In this document: positions 10,275 to 23,344 of the stretch, in pieces
Position numbering within the stretch: the first letter of the stretch is position 1
How the letters are laid out: each line of letters opens with the position of its first letter
Source: Thamnidium elegans
Taxonomy: Eukaryota > Mucoromycota > Mucoromycetes > Mucorales > Mucoraceae
DNA length: 64,000 bases
NCBI GenBank assembly: GCA_025201345.1
Contig: JAIXMG010000008.1
Coordinates: forward strand, 992,001-1,056,000
Reading direction: 5' to 3'
Program-made: the position numbers and the translations under genes
The notes under the pieces: generated by a model
Databases searched by the model: none
Told to the model about the DNA's origin: nothing
The model's input: only the letters and a program-made list of their open reading frames with translations

Positions 10275-12319
10275 ATGACAGAAAGACCTATCCGTATCGG
10301 TTGTTATTCTGCATTCTGGGGTGATTCTACCGCAGCTGCAACTCAACTTATTCAACACGAGGGAAAGAACTTGGATTACCTTGTTGCCGATTATTTGGCA
10401 GGTAAAGAATACAACCTTATAATACGTGTAATCCATGGTAACTAATACCGTGTGTATATTTTTTTATATGTTCAGAGGTAACCATGGGTATCTTGGCCGC
10501 TCGTCGTCAACGTCGACTTATGCAAGGCGAAGGAGCTAGAAAGGGATACGACTTTATTGACGAATTTATTACACTTGTTCTTCGTGACAACTTACCCGAC
10601 CTTGTCAAAAACGGCACCAAAGTAGTTACTAATGCAGGTGGATTAGACCCTATTGGATGTAAAGAAGCTATTGAAAAATTATTAAAAAAGATGAATATCA
10701 ATATGAAGGTAGCAGCCGTTTTAGGTGATGATGTTTTAAGCGATAAAGAAGAACCCACTTTAAATTCGTTTAATGGAGTTCATTCATTCTCTTCCATTTC
10801 TTCGGTCAATCATAAATTGGATCATGATAGATTACCAGAAAAAGATGAGCCCATTGTTTCGTTAAATGCTTATTTGGGAGCCAATGCTATTGCTGCAGCA
10901 TTAGCAGACGGTGCACAAATTATTGTTACTGGTCGTGTGGTTGATTCTGCTTTAGTTGTTGGTCCTTTAATGCATGAATACGGTTGGGTTGAAGGCAAGA
11001 CCAAAGACTTTTACGATTTAATGGCTTCGGCTTCTTTAGCCGGCCATATTATCGAGTGTGGATGCCATACTACCGGCGGTAACTTTACAGATTGGTACTT
11101 GGCCGCTCAGTCTCCCTACGGTGGTTATTCTAATATGGGTTACCCTATCGTAGAATTTAACAAATCAGGTACATTTGTCGTGACAAAGCCTGAGAAAACT
11201 GGTGGGCTGGTTACACCAGCTACTGTATCGGAACAAATTTTGTATGAAATTTTGGATCCTGCTTTATATCTGTTGCCTGATGTGATTTTAGACATGCGTC
11301 AAGTCAAATTATCCCAAATTGGCAATAACCGTGTATTGGTCAGTGGTGCAAAGGGTCTTCAACCTACTCCTTACTTGAAATGCTCTGGTATCTTTTTGGA
11401 TGGTTGGAAACTTACAGGTGAATTGATTATCGGTGGTATTGATGCCAAGAAGAAGGCTCAAGCTGTTGGTGATGCTATCTTTAAGCGTGTTAGAGGCATG
11501 TATCAACAGATGGGTATTGCTGACTTTAGAAATACAAATATTGAACCAATTGGTGGCGAAAGTCTTTACGGGTATGTCTTTTTTAAAAAAAAGATATCAA
11601 TTTTTTTTTTATACTAATTATTATTTTATAGTCCTCATTCTAGAGCTAATGATACACGTGAAGTTTTATTAAGATTAACTGCTCATCACGATGATGCCAA
11701 GGCTTTAGCTGTCCTTGCTAAAGAAACCATTCCTTCTGCTACTTGTATGGCACCAGGTATCACTGGTAGTGGAGCAGGTCGCCCTCGCGCCATGCCTAAC
11801 CTTGTTCATTTCCCCATTTTAATTCCTAAATCACAAGTCACTACTCGTTATATTATTGGTGATAGTGCTGTCAAGACAGTTGGCTGGGGCTCTTGGGATA
11901 ATAATGCTAACTATAGTAAGCCTACGCCTGTACCCATTATTCCTGAAGCAGATGTTTCTGGACCTTTGGTTAAGGCTCGTTTAATTGATGTTGCTTATGG
12001 CCGTAGTGGTGATAAAGGAGATGTTTGCAACATTGGTATTATTGCTCGTGATCCAAAGTATTTGCCTTATATCAAACGATCCATTACAGAAAAGGTTGTT
12101 TCTGATTATATGAAACATTTATGTAAGGGATCTGTCACTCGATTTGAACTGCCTGGAACAAACGCTATGAACTTTGTATTAACTCATACTTTGAACGGTG
12201 GAGGCCTTAGCTCCTTGTTTATTGATAGACAAGGTAAAACTTTTGCTCAACTTTGTTTGAGCGGTTTAGAAGTAGAAATCCCTGCTTCTTTACTTCCTTC
12301 TGTTGAATCTAAATTGTAA
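10275..12319 (+). CDS. AtuA-family (DUF1446) protein with C-terminal ferredoxin-like domain
   Basis: A protein of about 636 residues from exons 10275-10401, 10476-11571 and 11632-12319, all phases closing. The N-terminus ([16 protein letters not shown]) and the block VTNAGGLDP are typical of the AtuA family, named for acyclic terpene utilisation in Pseudomonas. The middle contains [15 protein letters not shown] and [12 protein letters not shown]. The C-terminal roughly 110 residues ([18 protein letters not shown] to the end) match the separate AtuA-like ferredoxin-fold domain that is often fused to it. The fungal substrate is not known; a role in branched acyl-CoA or terpenoid catabolism would be guesswork. 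Well-used codons and clean introns suggest a functional gene. The stop is 280 bp from the convergent KH gene. Confidence 0.88.
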
Positions 12320-12599
12320 AATAAAGCACTATTTTTTTTGATTTTCAGGAGAAAAAAAAAGCATTTTTTTTAATTATAGTAAGAGAAAAAAAAGAGGTAT
12401 TCTGAGAATAATATATAATGTGTTTTTGTATATATATGTGTGTGTGTGTGTATGAAATGTGTGTGTCGAAATAAAAAAAAAGGAATATAAAAAAGAAAAA
12501 AAACATAAAGATATAATATAAGAAGTTAAAAGTAAAAAAAAAAAAAGGACAAAATGACACACTCTAAATAGGGAGGGAAAAAAAACTTTGATATAAAAT

Positions 12600-15500
12600 C
12601 TAATGAGACAAATTGTTTGATTGACCTATTGACATGTTATTCAGTAAACTTTGAACAACTAAAAAAAAAAAAGGTTAGTTACATATATAATATTTTAACA
12701 TGTTTCTGCAAACTTACTGCCAGTTTCATCAGCAGAAGAATGATTTAAAGAAAAAAGAGCAGGAAAATCAAGAGACTTGTCATTTCTGGAGGTATTATTG
12801 GATGTACATGTTGTAGGAGTGGAAACAGATGAGGATAATGCGGCGAATTGAACTGCTGTCGTCGTTGAACTCGATGGATAAATCAAAGGTGGTGGTGGAG
12901 TTTGGGTATGATAATTGTGAAAGGGTAAATTGACTGACTTTTTAGGTGAGGTATGAAGATGATGTTGTCTTTCTTCTAACATGATATCGGGCATAGATTG
13001 ACTGGAATGCATAGAACTGTTATTACTGCCGGTGGATGTTGACGATGTAGGAACCACGTACGCATTAAATTCAGGTTTGGCTCCTAGAGGTTGATGATAA
13101 AATCCACTATTATGGTTGGAATTGTTTTGATCCAACGAATACATCTACAAAAAAAATGTTAGTTATTTTGTTTTTTGTCCCCCCCTTTTTTTTTTTGGTA
13201 CTAACCATTGAATGAGGTTTAGACTCTAGTCCAGACATGGGCGGACTACCAACAAATCCATTCAAAGAAACTTGTTGAGGTGGGTTAGACCAAATATCCA
13301 AACCATTTTGACTGGTAGGTGGACCACCACGGAAGCTTAATGGAGAAACAAGTGATACGGAAGGAGGAGGGGGTAATTTGTTGGCTTCAGGTGAATCAAA
13401 GATGGCACGAATGTTATCGACTGTTCTAGGTGAATTCATATCTCTAAAGTTTTTCCATGAAGCATCTAAAGCGTTACCACTAGTGGAACTGGGGTAGTCG
13501 AAAAGAGAATAACAGTTCAATGCATTGTTCATTACTGGTTGAGGGAAATCAGCCAAGAGTGATGAAGAGGAAGAGGGGGTAGGTGGAACCAAGTCTATTT
13601 TTATATATTTTTCGTCAGTTATATATATGTGTATACTTTTATGTGTATACTTTTATGTGTATATTTACCTGAAGGTAATGCAGATATTTTAGTATCAAAA
13701 ATAGGAAAGTTGTTCATGGGAGGGTTATTTGGTGCATGACGTACAATAGCACTATCTTCATACAAATTAACCTGATAACTTTTAAGGTATCCAATTAATA
13801 TCTCGAGCGAAAGGTTTAAACAATCCAAATTCCCTTTCGTCATTTTCAATGCAATAATTTCATCATTTTCAGTATCATTTTCTTGATCAATTGAACCTTT
13901 TAACTGTACGATAATATCATATTCAGACTTTAATCGTTGTACAACTTTTTTATCAAAGGAATCGGATTCCAATACAGCTTTTGCGTTTGTTGAATAAGGT
14001 AAATGTACGTGGTATTCTTCTGGGATAATCGATCTAACCATTTGAGCAGCTAAACCCACTTGTGACTCTGGTCCAACCAGGGTCAAACTATCACTTGCTA
14101 GTTCATCATCAGGCCAAATAATTTGCGTATTGGTCTTTTTAGTCATTTCAGTCAAAAAGGCAGCACCATCACGAATTAAAGTACGATGAAGCCAAAAGGG
14201 TACATCGTAAAGTACTTGTTCAACACAATCTCGATCTTTTGGATTAATCAAGTCCATAACTGCATGACGTAAATTATCCAAATTGACTTGGTTTTTCATA
14301 GGAGTTCTAGCTACGACGTTATCTTCGTTATCGTAGTATCCACCCAAAGCAGCAAATTCTTCTGCATTAGAAAACTTGACGTAAACGCCATACTTTTTCA
14401 TGATACGTTGAATGTTTTTACCGCCTACACCAATAATACGTTTATGGTATACTTCAGGTACATAAAAAGAGATTTCAGCAGGTAATTCTTCTTGCAATAA
14501 AGTCAATCCATCCAAAGCCTTATTAAAGCTATTACTTTCTACCTCGATAATAAAATTATATTCACTAAAAGGCACAAACTTGATTTTGGCACCAGAAGTT
14601 TTCATAATCTTGTTGATTTTACCGCTCTTTTTACCACTAATAAATTCTCGTTGATCGTTTGATAATTCGACATTGAATACAGTACTGGTGTGAAACATTT
14701 TTAAAAAGGACATTTCATGGATACGCTGATAGACATTACGAATAGCTCGTTCGGTACCATAAACTTCAATACAGCCAGGATCTGTCTTGTAAGCTACTTC
14801 GGCACCAGATATTTGAGATAATTGAGAGACAAGTGCAGATATGTTGGAGATCGAGTTAAAAAATGTATGTGCGCTTTCTGCACCATAAATAGCACCATCA
14901 CGATGATTAAAATAGAAACAAGCTTCATAGATACCACAGGCCTAAAAAAAATAAGGTTAGCACGTTTTTTTTGTATAAATATATATATATATATATATAT
15001 ATAGATGCTATTATTTTTTTCTTTTTACCAAAAAGTGAAGTGAACGAAGTGTTCTCTCAGCATTTACTCTTGATTCTGCATAGACAGTTACAATATTCTG
15101 ACGAGAGCCCATTTTTGGAAAAGATAAAAAGGAACCATTGTCTCGCATTACTTTTACCAAGTCAGTTCTGCGATGTAATAACATCCAATCTAATTTTCTA
15201 GGGTGTAGTACAGCATCCTTATGATACATTGATTGAGCCTGAATAAAAAATAAAAAAGAAAAAAAAATAGTTTAGACAAGTGCTATAAAAAGTGTTGTGT
15301 AACTTTTTTAGTTAACCTTTTGAGTTGCTAATTTAGTCAACATATCCTTAACGCGTGCGACATGATTCGATTCTCCGGTAATATAGATGGCAGGCGAATA
15401 ATCATCATTTGCTTCAAATATAAATGGAGAAGGGAAATAAATGGAGGTAGCTGTTTCTTCCAAAATTGATCGAAGTCCGGTTCGCTTCCGTCCACATATT

Positions 15501-16077
15501 AAGTAGTGTAATTTGTAAGGAATATTTAATGTATCTACATCTAACTGAGACTAAATAATTATAATAAAAAAAAGTTTTTTTTTTTTAATTTTTTTTTTTT
15601 GGAAAAAAAGAGAGGGTGATAAAAATTACCTGTTTATCCAACATGACTAGTGTTTGTACTCTGGCTAGTTCAGCATTATCGGGTATACCTGTAATAAGTA
15701 TATTGACTGTATTTTGAGAAACAAATGAAGATTGGGGAATAGGTTCGGTTATTGATATTGTTGTGTTTGTATTTATAGCAATCTTTTCACATTCTCTTCT
15801 TAATTTATTACAATCTTGATCAGGGATCTTTAAATTTAAATGGATCTATAAAATAGTAAAAAAAAAAAGGGTGTTATTTTATACATATATTATACAAACA
15901 CTATATAAAAAAATTTACTTTGGTGGGATATGAATTTAATATCTCGGTTCTCGTCGCCATGACATTATCTTGTTGCCCAGTAAGGGTAAGGTTTGAACCT
16001 TCCACAGTAATTTGACAGCTCAAAGAGGTTGGAAGTTTATCCACTTGCCCAAAACAAAACGAAAATGCGCAAGTCAT
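12600..16077 (-). CDS. Large multi-KH RNA-binding protein
   Basis: About 988 residues from eight exons: 15919-16077, 15630-15845, 15317-15550, 15029-15238, 13669-14941, 13206-13594, 12718-13144 and 12600-12658; every junction keeps frame. Several KH modules are recognisable. The clearest have the GxxG loop: EFISGKKSGKIN near residue 372 and RIIGVGGKNIQ near residue 441. The exons before them encode more divergent KH repeats. The last 250 residues are Ser/Pro/Asn-rich and disordered, with PPPPP-type and STSTGSNNSS runs. This order (divergent and canonical KH repeats, disordered tail) resembles fungal multi-KH proteins such as Yll032c or Ustilago Khd4, regulators of mRNA stability or localisation. 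The exact orthologue is not assigned. The 59-nt last exon was found by phase and a consensus GTAAGT donor. The 5' end could extend if an upstream exon exists. Confidence 0.85.
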
Positions 16078-16969
16078 TTATATTCAGTATCTCTCTTTTT
16101 TGTTTGGTTGCTATGTTGGTATTTTCGTTAAAATTTGCTGATATATATATTTTTAATTTAATTTTTTCTTTTCTATCTCGTTAAAATGATTTCTTTTTCT
16201 TAAATTGTTACAAAAGGATATAAAGAAAAGGAATATATGTATAAGAAAGAGAAAGAGAAAGAAAAAAAAAAGAAGTAGAGAAAAAATTTGTTAGGAAAAG
16301 AAAAAGAGAAAAAAAAACTTGTTTAAACATTAATTAAAAAAGGGAAACTAAACCCGATAATTACGTTTTTTTTTTTTTTTTTTACAACACTTGGATTGTT
16401 TTAAACTGTTTTTTAAAAACACTGTTTTTTTTAATGAGTTTTTTCTTTTCTTACATGCTTCTTCTTTTCTATACTGTTTGAATAGTATTTTGTTTTTTTT
16501 TTGCTAGTTGAGTGACGATATATATATATAGACACCCCCATGTAAGGAATCTATGATTACTTATTGGCTATGTTTCTAACGAGTTTTTTGGGTGTACAGT
16601 CACTGAGCGAGAAAAAAAAATTTGTTTTTTTTTTACAACTAGATGTTTTTCCTATTTTATGTATTTATCTGCAGAAACATTTTAATATGTTTATATTAAA
16701 AAATGTTTTCAATTTTATTTACTTTTTATACATTTGAACTTACTTTGTCATGGCAACTACTTTTAACTCGGTGCTTTAAAATAGAATACACACGAAAAGT
16801 GGTTGCCCATAGCAACTAACTTTTTGGTGTCAAAAAATAAAGCCAATCAAAGTGTATAAAATACATTCTGCACTTGAAATCACAAAGTACACAATACTTT
16901 TTTTTTCTTCTTTTTTTTTGCATCTCTTTTTTTTTCAATATATCAACTATAATATAAATTTAGCCCACC
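16078..16969. promoter_or_regulatory. Divergent promoter region between the KH gene and GET3
   Basis: About 890 bp between two start codons on opposite strands. It contains long T and A runs, TATA-like stretches, pyrimidine-rich leader before GET3 and the X-box motif described separately. No coding frame is credible. Confidence 0.55.
16802..16816 (+). promoter_or_regulatory. RFX-type X-box
   Basis: GTTGCCCATAGCAAC fits the RFX consensus GTNRCC-(0-3N)-RGYAAC exactly, with a 3-base spacer. A second partial site, GTCATGGCAAC at 16747-16757, carries a perfect RGYAAC half and a weak left half. They lie about 155 and 215 bp before the GET3 ATG, and on the KH gene side about 725 and 670 bp upstream. 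RFX proteins (for example yeast Crt1/Rfx1) bind such sites. Binding here is inferred. Confidence 0.55.
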
Positions 16970-18234
16970 ATGTCAGACATGTCAGATGATGATTTCCAAC
17001 CTCTTGAACCTACACTTCAAAATGTTTTAGACCAAAACTCACTTCATTGGATTTTTGTTGGTGGTAAAGGTGGTGTTGGTAAGTTTTTAAAAGAAGCAGA
17101 TGAAAAAAAAAAGGTTTTGGTATTTAAATAAATTATAAAAAAAAAAAAAGGTAAAACCACTACTTCTTGCTCTTTGGCTGTTCAACTTGCAAAGGTTCGC
17201 GAATCCGTACTATTGATTTCAACTGATCCTGCTCATAATCTTTCCGACGCGTTTGGACAAAAGTTTTCAAAGGAAGCTACCATGGTAAATGGTTTCACTA
17301 ACCTCTATGCTATGGTAAAGTATATATAAAAAAGGAAATAGTGTGATATACCAAAAAATATTAATTACTAGTTTATTTCCTGTAGGAAATTGATCCTACT
17401 TCTAGTATTCAAGAAATGGTTGAACAATGTAAGTTAATACATATATAAAGGAGAGAGGGAGAAAAGAGGGAAACGCTAACACATACATATTCCCTATAGC
17501 TGACCAAAATAATCCTATGGGTGGTATGATGCAGGATTTAGCTTATGCTATTCCTGGTGTTGATGAAGCAATGGGTTTTGCCGAAGTAATGAAACAAGTA
17601 AAGACAATGTCTTATTCGGTTGTCGTATTTGATACAGCACCTACAGGTCACACACTTCGTTTCTTGTCTTTCCCCACAGTTCTTGAAAAGGCCTTAGCAA
17701 AGATCAGTGGACTTAGTAGTCGATTTGGACCTATGGTATCTCAAGTATCTGGTATGATGGGTATGAATGCTAACCAAGAAGATATGTTTTCAAAATTGGA
17801 AGAGATGAGATCTGTAATTACTGAAGTTAACAACCAATTCAAGGATCCTGTAAGTGTTTCATTTTGGTCTATTATAGTTTATATGTATTAACGTGTTGTT
17901 TTATACAAAGAACACAACTACGTTTGTTTGTGTGTGTATTTCTGAATTCTTATCTTTATATGAAACTGAACGTATGATTCAAGAATTAACATCTTACCAT
18001 ATCGATACACATAATATTGTTGTTAACCAATTGTTGTTCCCCAAGGAAGGTTCCAACTGTGAGCACTGTACTGTACGTAACAAGATGCAACAAAAGTATT
18101 TAGATCAAATCTATGATCTTTATGAAGATTTTCACATTGTTCGTATGCCTTTATTAACAAAGGAAGTACGTGGTGTTGAAGAAATCAAAGAGTTTTCAAA
18201 AATGTTGGTTGAACCTTTCAATGAAAAAAAATAA
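16970..18234 (+). CDS. GET3: GET3/TRC40 tail-anchored protein targeting ATPase
   Basis: Cytosolic homodimeric ATPase that carries tail-anchored proteins to the Get1/2 receptor at the ER. Exons 16970-17078, 17151-17314, 17386-17428, 17500-17849 and 17911-18234 give 329 residues, the normal family length. The deviant P-loop [10 protein letters not shown] is at residues 31-40, switch [13 protein letters not shown] follows, and [13 protein letters not shown] is the switch II/A-loop. The zinc-binding CEHC pair is at residues 272-275. All key residues are present. The gene is 119 bp upstream of a YDJ1-type Hsp40 on the same strand. A CCACC before ATG gives a good start context. Confidence 0.96.
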
Positions 18235-18353
18235 ATATTTTTTTTTTAATCCAATCAAAATGACTCCGCTAATTATTACAAAACCTTGTGGTTTTTTCGG
18301 TTTCCCCCCTTCTTTTTTACTTTTTTGTTGTTGTTCATTTTTTTTATTTCAAG

Positions 18354-19659
18354 ATGGTTGCAGAGACCAAGTATTATGATATTTTAGGCGTTAGCCCTAC
18401 TGCTTCTGAAGGAGAACTCAAGAAGGCTTACAGAAAGCTTGCCCTTAAGTATCATCCTGATAAGGTTTGTCTTTTTTTTCCTGATCTATCGTTTTACGTA
18501 TGACTCACCTTTTTTTTTTTTGTTAAAATTTTTTTTTCTCATCTAGAATCCTGATGCTGGAGATAAATTCAAGGAAATCTCTCATGCTTACGAGATTTTA
18601 TCAGATGAAACCACTAGAAATGTATATGATAGCTACGGTGAAGAAGGTTTAAGTGGTGGCGGAGGTGGACCTGGTGGAATGAACGCTGAAGATTTGTTCT
18701 CTCAATTGTTTGGTGGTGGAGGTGGAGGTATGTTCGGTGGTGGAGGTGGACGTCGCCCCGCTGGTCCTCGTCGTGGTAAGGATATGATGCATCAATTAAA
18801 GGTCAGCCTTGAAGATTTGTATATGGGTAAGACCAGCAAACTTGCTCTTCAAAAGAACATTCTTTGTGTAAAGTGTGATGGTAAAGGTGGTAAAGAGGGA
18901 GCTGTTCAAACCTGTAGAGGTTGTAATGGTCAAGGTGTCCGTATTATGATGCGTCAAATGGGTCCCATGGTTCAACAAATGCAAGTTCAATGTGAGGCTT
19001 GTAATGGTCAAGGTGAACAAATTAATGAAAAGGATCGTTGTAAGCATTGTCTTGGTAAGAAGATTATGAGCGAAAGAAAGATTCTTGAAGTTCATGTTGA
19101 ACGTGGTATGCGTGATGGTCAAAAGATTACTTTCTCTAGTGAAGGTGATCAAGCCCCCGGTATCATTCCTGGTGATATCATTATCGTTTTAGATGAAAAG
19201 GCTCATCCTCGTTTCACTCGTAAGGGAGATGATCTTATTTATGAAGCTAAAATCGATCTTTTAACTGCTTTAGCGGGTGGTCAATTCGCTATTCCTCACT
19301 TGGATGATCGTGTTCTTATGGTCTCTGTTATTCCTGGTGAAGCTATTCAACCTGATATGGTCAAGGTTGTTCCTAATGAAGGTATGCCCATGCCTCGTGT
19401 CGATAGCCGTGGTCATCTCTTCATCAAGTTCACTGTTGAATTCCCTCAAGCTAACTGGACTGATGAAAACACATTAAAGAAGTTGGAATCTATTTTGCCT
19501 CCTCGTAAGGAAGTACCTACTTTTGCCAACAAGCACGTAGAAGAAGTTGTTTTGGCTGATGCCACTGGCTACCAAGGAAGAGGTAGCTCTTCTGCTTACG
19601 AAGAAGAAGAAGAGGATCATCAACAAGGTGGTCCTGGTGTCCAATGTGCTCAACAATAG
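18354..19659 (+). CDS. YDJ1: Type I Hsp40 co-chaperone (Ydj1/DnaJA), with CaaX end
   Basis: Stimulates Hsp70 ATPase and delivers substrates. Two exons, 18354-18464 and 18547-19659, give 407 residues. The J domain contains YHPDK (HPD catalytic motif) interrupted by the intron directly after the K. A G/GM-rich linker ([15 protein letters not shown]) follows. Four CxxCxGxG zinc-binding repeats appear: [24 protein letters not shown] and CKHCLGKK; the last lacks the second glycine, as is common. The C-terminal client-binding barrels are complete. The protein ends CAQQ, a CaaX box suited to farnesylation as in yeast Ydj1, which would anchor it to ER and mitochondrial surfaces. Strong codon bias suggests high expression. 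Confidence 0.96.
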
Positions 19660-20346
19660 TTTATCCCTTTCTTATTATATACACGTTCAACTTGATTAAA
19701 TAACCAACATAAAAAAAAGAGAAAAATAAATTAGAATATATACAAAACATGTATATGAAACGCTTTGTTTTCTATGCAATAAACACATGCAGATCTATTT
19801 TTTCGTAGTAACTCCTTCTTTTTATTTTATATATAACGACAACAACAATAACAACAAAATGCGTATAAAATGCGTATCTTTTTGTTACTAACAATAGGAA
19901 TATATAATAAAGTTGCATATTAGTGAATGTTGTCATATTAATCTAAAAAGGTAAATTCAAGTTTTGGGTTTATGAAAAAAGATAAACATAGGAGTCCAAT
20001 ATGAATGCTCCTTATTAACCCTTCTTAAGTGAGAGAAAGATAGCGTGGTGCCATGTTCTATGCGATGGATTCAACCCATTTTTGCCCGTATAAAAAAAAA
20101 CCGTATTCTTTTTTCTTTTCATCGCTCACCTTTCTTTGGGTACGTATAGCTTTTTTTGTTTTTGTTTACACGATCAAGTTTTGCACGAAAAAAAAAACGT
20201 TTTTTGTTTTTATATATTTTCCACAGTCATTTAATACACGCTTTATTATTGGATAAAAATTAAACGCAAACTCCTTAAAATAAAATAAATATAAAATGTG
20301 TGAAAATAAATAAACACCTTTTTTGTTTTGTTTTTTCATTCACAAA
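19660..20346. other. Spacer between YDJ1-type gene and HOOK gene
   Basis: Holds the 3' end of the Hsp40 gene and the promoter of the HOOK gene. AT-rich with short A and T runs. The 67-codon frame at 20053-20256 is low complexity and I do not accept it. Confidence 0.4.
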
Positions 20347-23320
20347 ATGATGGACCATGATTCAACAGAAATTGCGGCGGCAGCTTTCATAACTTGGGTA
20401 CCTTTTTTTTTGTTTGTCGTCAAATATGTTTTTCTTTTTTAAAAAAAGTCTAATGTTGTTTTTTTTTCTTCTAATAGATCAATACGTTTGGGGCGGTCAC
20501 CCATAAAGTTGACTACATTCACGAATTAGCGGATGGCATTACTTTATTTGAAGTACTAGCAGACATGTAAAAAAAAAAAAAAAAAAAAATTATATTCATG
20601 TATAAAAACTTTAAATGTTAATAACTTTCTTTTTTAAAAAATAATTAGTGACTCAAGATATTTCAAGCTGATACGTTCAGCCGATGTTGGAAGTAATTGG
20701 GTGCTTAAAAATGCCAACTTAAAAAAACTATATAAACTACTTTCACGTTATTATGAAGATATGCTTAGTCTAGACTTTTCAAAATTACCCGTAGTCGATT
20801 TAGCTGCTATCGCAAAAGACTCTGATGTACAAAATATTTTGTTACTGTGTAAATTAATCTTGTATATTGCAGTCTTTTGCCCTGATAATGAAAGATATAT
20901 CCAAGCTATTCAAACACAATTATTACCGCAGCAACAAGAATATATTATGATTTCGATTGACCAAGTAAATATTTTTACAAATTAAAAAAAAACCAGCAAA
21001 AAGTAACCCCTTTTTTTTTTATGTAGGTCATTAAACGCATTAGTACAGAATCTCAGACCGAAACAGATAATAATCCAAGCAGTTCTTACGTAGATGATGG
21101 TACTTATAGAAGTCAAAGTGAATTATCGCGAGTTTCGAAAGAAAATGAAGAACTTGAAAAGCAAAATAAACAATTGATTGAAAAACATTCATCACTTTTA
21201 ACTAGATATGTAAGAAAAGATCTTATTTCAATTGACAATGTGTTACTTATTTACCCGTTATTATAGGATAAATTAGAAAGTGATAAGCAAGACTTGCAAG
21301 AGAGATTAAAAGATATGGATACCGCTGTTGCACAAGCTCACGAAAATGGTAAAACTGAATTTGTTGTTCGTACCGAATTGGGCTTTGTAAAGCGAGACTT
21401 GTAAGTTTGTATTATTTTTCAGTGTTATATAGTTTTATTCACTATTTTTTATTGTAATACAGACAAAAGAGTGAAGATATTCGACAAGAACAAGAAGGTC
21501 GTTTAGAAGATCAAGCCGGTCAAATTAAACAATTAACTCATCGCGTAAGTCGTTTTACGTACATATTTATCAATGATCACTTTTTTTAACTTTCGTACTG
21601 AATAGAATGAGTCACTTTTAAGATATGAAGAAGAAGCTATACGACTAAAAGATCAAATAGATGAATACAGACATACAGCCGAAAAACTTCAAAAAGCAGA
21701 AAACGTGATTGAAAAATACAAGAAAAAATTAGAAGAAAGTGCTAATCTAAGAAAAGAAGTAAAAGATTTAGAGACTGCAAATCATGAACTGATTAACCGC
21801 AATCAAGACATTGAAGATCAGTATCGTAATGTCCTTGCGTTCAAGACTTTAATGGATTCTTATAAAGATCAAGTAGCTACTTTGGAAACAAAGAACAATG
21901 AATTAATGAGGGAGAAAAATAAGCTGGACTATGAATTGAATCAATATACCAAAAAGATGGAAGTGTTGGAAGCTGATAGAGCAAGAGATTCTGAACGTAT
22001 TCAATCATTAGAAGATCATTTACAAGAAGCTCAACTTGGCAGTAAGTTACTTTTTATTTCTATTTTCTTTATTCTTTTTTCTAACTCTTTATGCCCGCAG
22101 TGACTTCCGTCGAAAGACCTGTCTTACAAAGAACTGTATCGAATGATACTGATGATATGGAACTTGACGATTATAACTTGAATGATTCACTGGAAGATTC
22201 ATTAAAAGAGTCCAATGTCACAGAACTGTAAGTTAGCTTTATTTTTTTATTTTCTTCTTCAAAAGGAAAACTTATGTACCTCTATATAGCAAATTGTCCA
22301 AACGTCGTCTTGAACGTGAAATCAAAACTTTAAAAGAAGAACACGCAGCTGGTCGTAACCCAAAGACAGTGGTGCTTCAACATTTACTTGATGATGCTAA
22401 CCGACTCAAGAACCAATTCGAAAAGAATTACCTTGAAGTATCTCAAGAACGTGATATATTACAAAGCGATATGGCACGTATTCGTCAAGGTATTCCAGAC
22501 TCATTATTAGATCAATCGGAACATACCCTTTCACTTCGTCTTCACTCGAATGATCTTGAAAAGCAAATTAAATCCTTGAACGAAACAATTGCTAAATTGG
22601 AACAAAGATTAGCAGAAGGTCGATATGAAGAAGGTATGGATGATATCCGTAATAAGCACGATGCTATCGATCAAAAATCAAAATATCTTGAAGAGCAAAC
22701 CAAGAAACAATTACAAGATATCAATAAACTCTTGTTAGAAAAGGATCTTTTGCAAAGTCAAAGTATCGAACAAAAGGATCTCTTGTTAGAAAAAGAAAGA
22801 TTAAACAGTGAGATGAAGGCTTCTTTAGCTGCGTTTGAAGCAAAGGATGACGAACCCTTTAAACAACATAATGCTCAATTGCAACAGCAAATTATCCAGT
22901 TGCAAGAGCAATTGCACGAACTCAACGTCAAGCATAGAAAAGCTAAAGAGGTAATAAATAGTAAAAAATATATGTATATTTATTTATTTTATAGAGAATT
23001 GACAAAGTTATTCTTAGTTTATCAAGCAACAAGACAAGATGCTTAAAGAGTCTAAACTGGGTGACCAACCTGGAAACTTTGATGAAGCTATTACATCTTT
23101 AAAAGCAGAAGCAGCACTTCGTGACGAAGAATACGAAAAGATTAAGAAGCAACTTCACGAAACACGTCTTCAATCTCGTCGTGAACAACAACTTATGATT
23201 TCAGCATGGTACGATTTATCTAGAAAGAGTAATAAGGAAATCGTAAGTGCCAAATCTTCCCCTAGCTCATGGCTTGGTGGTCAAAGACATATTCTTGATA
23301 ATCAACTTAAGCGTCGTTAA
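20347..23320 (+). CDS. HOOK-family dynein adaptor
   Basis: About 793 residues from exons 20347-20397, 20478-20566, 20649-20964, 21027-21209, 21267-21400, 21463-21544, 21606-22041, 22101-22227, 22290-22950 and 23018-23320, phases consistent. Residues about 8-155 form the N-terminal HOOK domain, a divergent calponin-homology fold that binds dynein light intermediate chain. Recognisable pieces are WINTFGAVTHKV, ELADGITLFEVLADI and WVLKNANLKKLYKLL. Almost all the rest is coiled coil that would lie along dynein-dynactin. The C-terminal end (FIKQQDKMLKE, then an Arg-rich helix) fits the cargo-binding region. In filamentous fungi HOOK proteins move early endosomes towards microtubule minus ends. The final exon was placed at an unusual short acceptor (TTCTTAG at 23011-23017). 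Confidence 0.9.
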
Positions 23321-23344
23321 AAAAATTTATAAATAAAAATTGTA

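Noticed and set aside
10507..10758. Reverse frame inside the AtuA-like gene
   Set aside because: Shadow of the well-supported forward exon.
18796..19152. Reverse 118-codon frame inside the Hsp40 gene
   Set aside because: Thr/Leu-rich mirror of a biased coding sequence; a shadow frame.
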